DNA of 64,000 bases, from positions 11,594,001 through 11,658,000 of the forward strand of contig NC_003282.8 of assembly GCF_000002985.6 (NCBI RefSeq), read 5' to 3'. This DNA comes from Caenorhabditis elegans. Its lineage: Eukaryota > Nematoda > Chromadorea > Rhabditida > Rhabditidae. Under the pieces are notes generated by a model. The model made no database searches, was not told where the DNA came from, and was given only the letters and a program-made list of their open reading frames with translations. The position numbers and the translations under genes are program-made. How positions within the stretch are numbered: the stretch's first letter is position 1; each line of letters opens with the position of its first letter. Below, in pieces: positions 13,340 through 22,271 of the stretch.

Positions 13340-13549
13340 TTGATCTCATTTATATCTCTTCCTGTTTCGTTTTATTTCAACTGCACTGTATCTCCACTTG
13401 TATCTTGTTCTAGATCGCGTTTCTCTCTCATTCCAGAATAATTTATAATCAAGTATTATGTTTTGTTACTTTCTTATTTCTTTTATTCTTTGATTTATTC
13501 CTAATAATTAAAAATTTATTCAATATTCGCCTGTTCCAAATCAAGAAAA
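13340..13549. other. Region between the TatD-like gene and the palindrome
   Basis: Short AT-rich stretch holding the TatD-like 3' UTR. No clear AATAAA was found close to the stop. AATAATTAAAAATTTATT at about 13503 could serve as polyadenylation sequence on either strand. Confidence 0.35.
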
Positions 13550-13830
13550 TCAGCCGACAACATTTTCATTTTTAACTTCCTTCTTTGTATGACCGTCGCC
13601 TGCCGCCAAGCCAAGGATTTCGACAACACGATCAATTTTATAATTTCCAACTTTAGTCTCGGAATCCGTTTTTCTGAAAACTCGTAAAAGTAAATCCATA
13701 AATTTCATAATTTTTGAGAAGTATCAAAATTTTCTAAATTAACGTCGAAAAGTTGTGTATTTCTCAAAAGGAACTCATCGCGTTTTCCTGGTAACCTCTC
13801 TTGTCTTTTCAATAATACGTCTTCCCACAT
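13550..13830 (-). CDS. Possible 52-residue gene split by the palindrome boundary
   Basis: On the minus strand an ATG at 13828-13830 opens exon 13796-13830 (MWEDVLLKRQE). A GTTACC donor and a TTTTCAG acceptor at 13674-13676 join it in frame to exon 13550-13673 (TDSETKVGNYKIDRVVEILG...), giving 52 residues and a TGA. The second exon has a convincing acceptor, an open frame and no low complexity, so I believe it is coding; the first is weaker because the donor is not optimal. Exon 1 and the intron lie inside the left arm and are therefore duplicated near 25.05 kb. Exon 2 lies outside the arm and exists only once. It could instead be the last exon of a larger gene whose upstream exons were lost or displaced. 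No family recognised. Confidence 0.4.
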
Positions 13831-13892
13831 GCAGATTTGCAGGCAACAGTGGTCAACTACTCAAAGGAAAGCGACACCAATCTATATAGTCT

Positions 13893-13896
13893 CCCC

Positions 13897-13927
<31 letters not shown>

Positions 13928-13933
13928 AGAGAT
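13893..13933. repeat. GA dinucleotide run
   Basis: Nearly uninterrupted (GA)n with one GG break, in the left arm. The mirror copy is a (CT)n run at about 24952-24983 and is slightly shorter, one of the few length differences between arms. Confidence 0.85.
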
Positions 13934-14438
13934 CTTCCCAGAAGCCTGGTTGTGTATGTGATTCTATATCGATCGCTATGTGCACACCGAAAACGCCGCG
14001 TTTGCAGCCCCCTAGACCGACTCCAATGTTTTCGGTCATTCATTTTTTTGCTTATCCCCCCTTCTTGTGAGTGCGATCCACTCAAATATAAAGGGTTCCT
14101 GGCGAGGGCCATCTGATTAGGGTGCTTGCACTAGGCCAATTTGGGGACTCGTGTTCTGTGGATCAGTTAAGGAAAACAACCCTAGGTCTTTTAGCTGGTT
14201 TTGCTACAGCTTTCTTTTTTGTCCTGAGTTGATTAGTTTGAAGAAGATTTCCGATCAAAATTTTAACTTTTTAGCTAATTAATTTTTTTTTCAAAAAAAG
14301 AAGAGTTGTAACTCTTCTAATCTTTCAAAGTTTTTTAAAGTGCTCTTCTTGTGATTTTTCAAATTTCCATTCTCTTCTCCCCTTATCCTTCTCCCTTATC
14401 CCTTCCCTTTTACCCTCTCCCCTTCCCTTTGCAAAATC

Positions 14439-14495
14439 GATGAATGGATGGATCGACGATGGATGGATCGACGATGGATGGATCGACGATGGATT
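14439..14495. repeat. ATGGATGGATCGACG minisatellite
   Basis: About 3.5 tandem copies of a 16-bp unit (GATGGATGGATCGACG) in the left arm, mirrored near 24391-24447. Confidence 0.85.
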
Positions 14496-15311
14496 TTGAC
14501 AACTGTAATTGGAACAGTAATCTCGATCGAAGGATTTCTCTCTCCTTCTTTTTTCCCATTCCCAATTTCCAATTCTCACATAGATAGAGCACTCTTAGTC
14601 TTATAGTCTGAAACTTCTAAGGACAGAAGTTTCTTAGAAATAGTTCTTGTAGTATTCAAAGTTTTCTTTTCCAAACAGAAGTTAGTTAATTTATCTAAAC
14701 TTCTAAATTCTGTTATTTATATTAAACTTCTACACACAGAAGTTAACTTCTACAAACAGAAGTTCAAATATTACACCTTTTAGACAACTGTCTAAAACGG
14801 AAGATCGGAATTGAGGCTTAAGCTTTTCTTATACCGAACTCAGAGGTAGTGAATAAAGGCTAATTGACCAATAGGGAATGCTAGTACTTCTGATCCTAGA
14901 TGAACAATGTAGAACCGATGTTGTGTCTTATCGGGTGGTTTTTGCTATATGGTTCACTATTGAGTGATATTGTGCAGTCCTAACGGTATAGGACATCACT
15001 TGAAGAAGCAACTCCTATTCAAAACTATCGCCACCAACTGCATCAACAACAAGCAACAACAGCACGACGAAGACGGAAAGGAAGAGGACGACGACGAGGA
15101 GGTACGTAAGATTTTATTTCTAAATTTTCAAAATTTTTGATTCAAAAATTCGAACTTTAGTTTACAAAAATCAAAGATTCCAAAAAGTGGAATCATTATT
15201 TTTTGCCGAAACCGAATTTTTCTTTTTCAATCCTGAAATAAAATTTCTGAAAATTCAGGATTTTTTTCGAAATAAAAGCTCTCACGAGTTCCAAATAGTT
15301 TCGGGGAGAAT

Positions 15312-15443
15312 CATTCGGTCGGGGCATTCCGGATTGGCCCCGCCCACAGTTCTGTACCTTGCAAAACGGTTTCAAAAATGAAACATGGATTTTCAAGGCA
15401 CAGTTCTGTGGGCGGGGCCAATCCGGAATATCCCGACCGAATG
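15312..15443. repeat. 132-bp palindromic element inside the left arm
   Basis: Begins CATTCGGTCGGGGCATTCC and ends with the near-exact reverse complement (GGAATATCCCGACCGAATG); about 44-base arms continue through GGATTGGCCCCGCCCACAG around a central loop. It lies in the long first intron of the arm's transcription unit, flanked by C/G runs. It looks like a small foldback or MITE-type element. The copy in the right arm is at 23441-23572, also 132 bp. Confidence 0.85.
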
Positions 15444-15989
15444 ACCCCCCCCCCTCCTCCTCCGGCATTCTTTCTTCCCAGGAGTCTTCTTCCCAGGAGG
15501 CCAAAGAGGTCTTCTGATGGAGAGGGGGAGAGCTGACCGCGTGCTCTTCTACTTCCCAGGAGCAAACTTTTCGAATAGGCGACGCCGTGTAATGAATTTC
15601 CTTCTCAAAACGAATAATTCCGAAATTTATAGAATAATATTTTTGCGAAACTCAAAAATCAACATAAAAATCAAAACTCAGTCAAAATTCGAGCAATAAA
15701 GATTCAACAAAAAAACTTGAATCAGCATTTCAAAAAGTCCAGATTATTTCAAAGAATTATTTATTTCCTGCTTTACAAAAATGTGGTTTTTTACAGATTT
15801 CATAATGGAACGAACGACGACGGAAGGAAGAAACCGGTGGCGATGGTCTGGAGTTGAATTGGATCGAGATCACACTCACAAGATCTCGAACCACAATGGA
15901 TCGAGATGGAACGATGGACTCGAATGGAACAATCGGGATCAGCGGACAGGATGGATCGAGATGGCGGATGGACGACGACGACGACGACG

Positions 15990-16150
15990 ACGTCGAGGAC
16001 GACGTCGACGACGAAGGATGGATCGGGATGGATCGGGATGGATCGGGATTGATCGGGATGGCTCGGGATGGATCGAGGTGGATCGGGATGGATCGGGATG
16101 GATCGAGGTGGATCGGGATGGATCGGGAGGGATTGGGATGAATCGGGAGA
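15990..16150. repeat. GGATCGGGATGG minisatellite in exon 2 of the left arm
   Basis: Irregular tandem copies of a ~10-12-base unit (GGATCGGGAT, GGATCGAGGT), flanked by GACGAC runs on both sides. Translation in one frame gives Asp-Gly-Ser-Gly-Trp-Ile repeats. Copy number and order differ from the right arm, where exon 2 is 518 rather than 435 bases. Confidence 0.85.
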
Positions 16151-16535
16151 AGGCGACGACGACGACGACAACGACGACGACGACAACGAAGGATCGGGAT
16201 GAATGGAGGCAATCCGAAAGTTCGGAAAACGGTAAGAAAAGATTCGAACGATGCTTCAGCTAAGCTGATTTTTACAGATCGCCGACGAGAGCGACGATGA
16301 ACGATCGGGATGGATGGATCGGGAGGATCGGAATGTATGAAAGGATCGGGACGAAACAACGATGGGAATGGGAAATCCGAAAGATCGGAAAACGGTAAGA
16401 AAAGATTCGAACGATGCTTGAGCTAAGCTGATTTTTACAGATCGCCGACGAGAGCGACGATGAACGATCGGGATGGATGGATCGGGAGGATCGGAATGTA
16501 TGAAAGGATCGGGACGAAACAACGATGGGAATGGG

Positions 16536-19500
16536 AAATTGGCATTACGGCAGATTCTATAAATTGGCATTACGGCAGATTCTATAAATTTGCATTACGG
16601 CAGATTCTAAAAATTGGCATTACGGCAGATTCTATAAAATTGGCATTACGGCAGATTCTATAAATTGGCATTACGGCAGATTCTAAAAATTGGCATTACG
16701 GCAGATTCTAAAAATTGGCATTACGGCAGATTCTATAAATTGGCATTACGGCAGATTCTATAAATTTGCATTACGGCAGATTCTAAAAATTGGCATTACG
16801 GCAGATTCTAAAAATTGGCATTACGGCAGATTCTATAAATTTGCATTACGGCAGATTCTAAAAATTGGCATTACGGCAGATTCTATAAATTTGCATTACG
16901 GCAGATTCTAAAAATTGGCATTACGGCAGATTCTATAAATTGGCATTACGGCAGATTCTAAAAATTGGCATTACGGCAGATTCTAAAAATTGGCATTACG
17001 GCAGATTCTAAAAATTGGCATTACGGCAGATTCTATAAATTGGCATTACGGCAGATTCTAAAAATTTGCATTACGGCAGATTCTAAAAATTTGCATTACG
17101 GCAGATTCTAAAAATTGGCATTACGGCAGATTCTATAAATTGGCATTACGGCAGATTCTATAAATTTGCATTACGGCAGATTCTAAAAATTGGCATTACG
17201 GCAGATTCTATAAATTGGCATTACGGCAGATTCTAAAAATTGGCATTACGGCAGATTCTATAAATTGGCATTACGGCAGATTCTATAAATTTGCATTACG
17301 GCAGATTCTAAAAATTGGCATTACGGCAGATTCTATAAATTGGCATTACGGCAGATTCTATAAATTGGCATTACGGCAGATTCTAAAAATTTGCATTACG
17401 GCAGATTCTAAAAATTTGCATTACGGCAGATTCTAAAAATTGGCATTACGGCAGATTCTATAAATTGGCATTACGGCAGATTCTATAAATTTGCATTACG
17501 GCAGATTCTAAAAATTGGCATTACGGCAGATTCTAAAAATTGGCATTACGGCAGATTCTATAAATTGGCATTACGGCAGATTCTATAAATTGGCATTACG
17601 GCAGATTCTATAAATTGGCATTACGGCAGATTCTATAAATTGGCATTACGGCAGATTCTATAAATTGTCATTACGGCAGATTCTAAAAATTGGCATTACG
17701 GCAGATTCTAAAAATTGGCATTACGGCAGATTCTAAAAATTGGCATTACGGCAGATTCTAAAAATTTGCATTACGGCAGATTCTATAAATTTGCATTACG
17801 GCAGATTCTAAAAATTGGCATTACGGCAGATTCTAAAAATTGGCATTACGGCAGATTCTAAAAATTGGCATTACGGCAGATTCTATAAATTTGCATTACG
17901 GCAGATTCTATAAATTGGCATTACGGCAGATTCTATAAATTGGCATTACGGCAGATTCTATAAATTGGCATTACGGCAGATTCTAAAAATTGGCATTACG
18001 GCAGATTCTAAAAATTGGCATTACGGCAGATTCTATAAATTGGCATTACGGCAGATTCTATAAATTGGCATTACGGCAGATTCTATAAATTGGCATTACG
18101 GCAGATTCTATAAATTGTCATTACGGCAGATTCTAAAAATTGGCATTACGGCAGATTCTATAAATTGTCATTACGGCAGATTCTATAAATTTGCATTACG
18201 GCAGATTCTAAAAATTGGCATTACGGCAGATTCTATAAATTGGCATTACGGCAGATTCTATAAATTGTCATTACGGCAGATTCTATAAATTGGCATTACG
18301 GCAGATTCTATAAATTGGCATTACGGCAGATTCTATAAATTGGCATTACGGCAGATTCTATAAATTGTCATTACGGCAGATTCTATAAATTGTCATTACG
18401 GCAGATTCTAAAAATTGGCATTACGGCAGATTCTAAAAATTTGCATTACGGCAGATTCTAAAAATTTGCATTACGGCAGATTCTAAAAATTGGCATTACG
18501 GCAGATTCTATAAATTGGCATTACGGCAGATTCTATAAATTTGCATTACGGCAGATTCTAAAAATTGGCATTACGGCAGATTCTATAAATTGGCATTACG
18601 GCAGATTCTATAAATTGGCATTACGGCAGATTCTATAAATTGTCATTACGGCAGATTCTAAAAATTGGCATTACGGCAGATTCTAAAAATTTGCATTACG
18701 GCAGATTCTAAAAATTTGCATTACGGCAGATTCTAAAAATTGGCATTACGGCAGATTCTATAAATTGGCATTACGGCAGATTCTAAAAATTGGCATTACG
18801 GCAGATTCTATAAATTTGCATTACGGCAGATTCTAAAAATTGGCATTACGGCAGATTCTATAAATTGTCATTACGGCAGATTCTATAAATTGTCATTACG
18901 GCAGATTCTATAAATTTGCATTACGGCAGATTCTAAAAATTGGCATTACGGCAGATTCTATAAATTGTCATTACGGCAGATTCTATAAATTGTCATTACG
19001 GCAGATTCTATAAATTGGCATTACGGCAGATTCTATAAATTGTCATTACGGCAGATTCTAAAAATTGGCATTACGGCAGATTCTATAAATTGGCATTACG
19101 GCAGATTCTATAAATTGGCATTACGGCAGATTCTATAAATTTGCATTACGGCAGATTCTAAAAATTGGCATTACGGCAGATTCTATAAATTGGCATTACG
19201 GCAGATTCTATAAATTGGCATTACGGCAGATTCTATAAATTGTCATTACGGCAGATTCTAAAAATTGGCATTACGGCAGATTCTAAAAATTTGCATTACG
19301 GCAGATTCTAAAAATTGGCATTACGGCAGATTCTATAAATTGGCATTACGGCAGATTCTAAAAATTGGCATTACGGCAGATTCTAAAAATTGGCATTACG
19401 GCAGATTCTATAAATTGGCATTACGGCAGATTCTATAAATTTGCATTACGGCAGATTCTAAAAATTGGCATTACGGCAGATTCTAAAAATTGGCATTACG

Positions 19501-21535
19501 GCAGATTCTATAAATTTGCATTACGGCAGATTCTAAAAATTGGCATTACGGCAGATTCTATAAATTTGCATTACGGCAGATTCTAAAAATTGGCATTACG
19601 GCAGATTCTATAAATTGGCATTACGGCAGATTCTAAAAATTGGCATTACGGCAGATTCTAAAAATTGGCATTACGGCAGATTCTAAAAATTGGCATTACG
19701 GCAGATTCTATAAATTGGCATTACGGCAGATTCTAAAAATTTGCATTACGGCAGATTCTAAAAATTTGCATTACGGCAGATTCTAAAAATTGGCATTACG
19801 GCAGATTCTATAAATTGGCATTACGGCAGATTCTATAAATTTGCATTACGGCAGATTCTAAAAATTGGCATTACGGCAGATTCTATAAATTGGCATTACG
19901 GCAGATTCTATAAATTGGCATTACGGCAGATTCTATAAATTGTCATTACGGCAGATTCTAAAAATTGGCATTACGGCAGATTCTAAAAATTTGCATTACG
20001 GCAGATTCTAAAAATTTGCATTACGGCAGATTCTAAAAATTGGCATTACGGCAGATTCTATAAATTGGCATTACGGCAGATTCTATAAATTTGCATTACG
20101 GCAGATTCTAAAAATTGGCATTACGGCAGATTCTATAAATTGGCATTACGGCAGATTCTATAAATTGGCATTACGGCAGATTCTATAAATTGGCATTACG
20201 GCAGATTCTATAAATTGGCATTACGGCAGATTCTATAAATTGGCATTACGGCAGATTCTATAAATTGGCATTACGGCAGATTCTATAAATTGGCATTACG
20301 GCAGATTCTATAAATTGGCATTACGGCAGATTCTATAAATTGGCATTACGGCAGATTCTATAAATTGGCATTACGGCAGATTCTATAAATTGGCATTACG
20401 GCAGATTCTATAAATTGGCATTACGGCAGATTCTATAAATTGGCATTACGGCAGATTCTATAAATTGGCATTACGGCAGATTCTATAAATTGGCATTACG
20501 GCAGATTCTATAAATTGGCATTACGGCAGATTCTAAAAATTTGCATTACGGCAGATTCTAAAAATTTGCATTACGGCAGATTCTAAAAATTGGCATTACG
20601 GCAGATTCTATAAATTGGCATTACGGCAGATTCTATAAATTTGCATTACGGCAGATTCTAAAAATTGGCATTACGGCAGATTCTATAAATTGGCATTACG
20701 GCAGATTCTATAAATTGGCATTACGGCAGATTCTATAAATTGTCATTACGGCAGATTCTAAAAATTGGCATTACGGCAGATTCTAAAAATTTGCATTACG
20801 GCAGATTCTAAAAATTTGCATTACGGCAGATTCTAAAAATTGGCATTACGGCAGATTCTATAAATTGGCATTACGGCAGATTCTATAAATTTGCATTACG
20901 GCAGATTCTAAAAATTGGCATTACGGCAGATTCTATAAATTGGCATTACGGCAGATTCTAAAAATTTGCATTACGGCAGATTCTAAAAATTTGCATTACG
21001 GCAGATTCTAAAAATTGGCATTACGGCAGATTCTATAAATTGGCATTACGGCAGATTCTATAAATTTGCATTACGGCAGATTCTATAAATTGGCATTACG
21101 GCAGATTCTATAAATTGGCATTACGGCAGATTCTATAAATTGGCATTACGGCAGATTCTATAAATTGGCATTACGGCAGATTCTATAAATTGGCATTACG
21201 GCAGATTCTATAAATTGGCATTACGGCAGATTCTATAAATTGGCATTACGGCAGATTCTATAAATTGGCATTACGGCAGATTCTATAAATTGGCATTACG
21301 GCAGATTCTAAAAATTGGCATTACGGCAGATTCTAAAAATTGGCATTACGGCAGATTCTAAAAATTGGCATTACGGCAGATTCTATAAATTGGCATTACG
21401 GCAGATTCTATAAATTGGCATTACGGCAGATTCTATAAATTGGCATTACGGCAGATTCTATAAATTGGCATTACGGCAGATTCTATAAATTGGCATTACG
21501 GCAGATTCTATAAATTTGCATTACGGCAGATTCTC
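16536..21535 (+). repeat. 25-bp satellite array, about 200 copies
   Basis: Tandem units of GGCATTACGGCAGATTCT followed by TATAAATT or TAAAAATT, period 25, in one orientation throughout. About 5.0 kb divided by 25 gives about 200 units. Variation is confined to a few positions: TATAAA/TAAAAA and GGCATT/TGCATT/GTCATT. One 26-base unit occurs near 16640. Doublets of the TAAAAATTTGCATT variant recur about 250 bases apart (18431 and 18681, 19731 and 19981, 20531 and 20781), pointing to a ten-unit higher-order repeat. Open frames in it are an artefact of 25 x 3 = 75. Confidence 0.97.
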
Positions 21536-21587
21536 TACGCTATACGCTATACGCTATACGCTATACGCTATACGCTATACGCTATAA
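21534..21587 (+). repeat. (CTATACG)n repeat
   Basis: Seven tandem copies of a 7-base unit directly abutting the end of the 25-bp satellite. Confidence 0.95.
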
Positions 21588-21595
21588 AAGCTAAA

Positions 21596-21995
21596 ATCGA
21601 ACCGGTGAGAAAAAATTAAAAAATTAAAACCGGCGAGAAAAAATTAAACCGGAGAAAAAATCGAACCGGCGAGAAAAAATTAAAACCGGCGGAAAAATCA
21701 AACCGGCGGAAAAATCAAACCGGAGACAAAATCAAACTGGCTGAAAAATCGAACCGGCGAGAAAAAATTAAAACCGGCGGAAAAATCAAACCGGCGGAAA
21801 AATCAAACCGGCGGAAAAATCAAACCGGAGACAAAATCAAACTGGCGGAAAAATCGAACCGGCGAGAAAAAATTAAAACCGGCGGAAAAATCAAACCGGC
21901 GGAAAAATCAAACCGGAGACAAAATCAAACTGGCGGAAAAATCGAACCGGCGAGAAAAAATCAAACTGGCGGAAAAATCGAACCGCCGAGAAAAA
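21596..21995 (+). repeat. ACCGGCGGAAAAATCAA tandem repeat
   Basis: About 20 degenerate copies of a 17-20-base unit (AACCGGCGGAAAAATC, AACCGGCGAGAAAAAATT, AACCGGAGACAAAATC). A block of several units is itself repeated, for example 21661-21740, 21739-21850 and 21850-21950. Confidence 0.9.
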
Positions 21996-22271
21996 AATTA
22001 ATTTTTAAGAATAAGAAAACCCTGTTGTTAAGAGCAATCTCTTTTTTTCACATGGTAAGTTCGAATTGAAAGATTGAAACAAAAGTGAATTTTAATGATG
22101 TTTATTGAAATACGGTGAAATTAAGAATTAGAAGATAGAATTAAAGTGTAGAATCCCGCCTTTACATTCCGTTCCATCCGTTCCTTGCGATCTCGTTGAT
22201 TAGCATCTGTAAAAAATCAGTTTAGCTCAAGCATCGTTCGAATCTTTTCTTACCGTTTTCCGATCTTTCGG
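21996..22271 (-). other. Unique spacer tail: 3' end of the right-arm transcription unit
   Basis: Read on the minus strand this holds the end of exon 4 (from 22254), a third copy of the 46-nt-type intron (22207-22253), a last exon from 22206, and TTTCAATAAAC with AATAAA at 22101-22106. This sequence has no counterpart in the left arm, so the right-hand unit is the one with an intact 3' end. Confidence 0.6.
22101..22106 (-). terminator. Polyadenylation signal of the right-arm unit
   Basis: AATAAA on the minus strand, about 100 bases into the last exon. It would end the inward transcript before it reaches the tandem repeats. Confidence 0.5.

Larger units (their letters stand above)
13672..16539 (+). 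repeat. Left arm of the giant inverted repeat
   Basis: 2.87 kb whose reverse complement is repeated at 22272-25208 with very few differences. Matches can be followed through unique sequence, for example the shared outer end CTGAAAACTCGTAAAAG, the TATA region, the GA run, the ATGGATGGATCGACG minisatellite and the introns. The arm holds, from outside in: exon 1 and intron of the split mini-gene, a GA-dinucleotide run, a TATAAAG box, repeated ACTTCT/AGAAGT motifs, a 132-bp palindrome, and GGATCGGGATGG minisatellite exons. The inner end is abrupt at GGGAATGGGAAAT, where the right arm continues into exon sequence but the left runs into satellite. Confidence 0.95.
14087..16539 (+). other. Inward transcription-unit-like structure, left copy, 3' truncated
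   Basis: A TATAAAG box at 14087-14093 is followed by a long leader with AATAAA near 14851. A GAG|GTACGTAAG donor follows at 15102, with an acceptor at 15791-15796 (exon from 15797), a donor at 16232, an acceptor ending 16277, a donor at 16395 and an acceptor ending 16440. The last two introns are near-identical 46-nt copies (GTAAGAAAAGATTCGAACG...TTTTTACAG), so the exon-intron unit has been tandemly duplicated. An ATG at 15805 would encode 149 residues of Arg/Asp/Gly/Trp repeats ending at 16300, but the frame is not preserved in the right copy. The last exon is broken by the satellite. I favour a non-coding or decayed transcript. The TATA-AATAAA spacing is also loosely LTR-like, but I found no LTR ends, primer site or reverse transcriptase. 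Confidence 0.5.

Noticed and set aside
13850-15100. Arm leader as a retrotransposon LTR
   Set aside because: TATA-to-AATAAA spacing is LTR-like, but no TG...CA ends, target-site duplication, primer-binding site or gag/pol sequence could be found.
15757-16359. 200-codon Ser/Pro/Ile/Arg frame on the minus strand of the left arm
   Set aside because: It is the antisense reading of the GGATCGGGATGG minisatellite, ignores the GT-AG introns on the other strand and is not matched in length in the right arm.
16555-19590. Open frames of 67-73 codons in the satellite
   Set aside because: A 25-base unit yields the same open frame every 75 bases; they lack splice signals and reflect period alone.
16536-21535. 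Regular repeat array as a CRISPR array
   Set aside because: Units are head-to-tail with no unique spacers, in a eukaryotic genome; it is a satellite.
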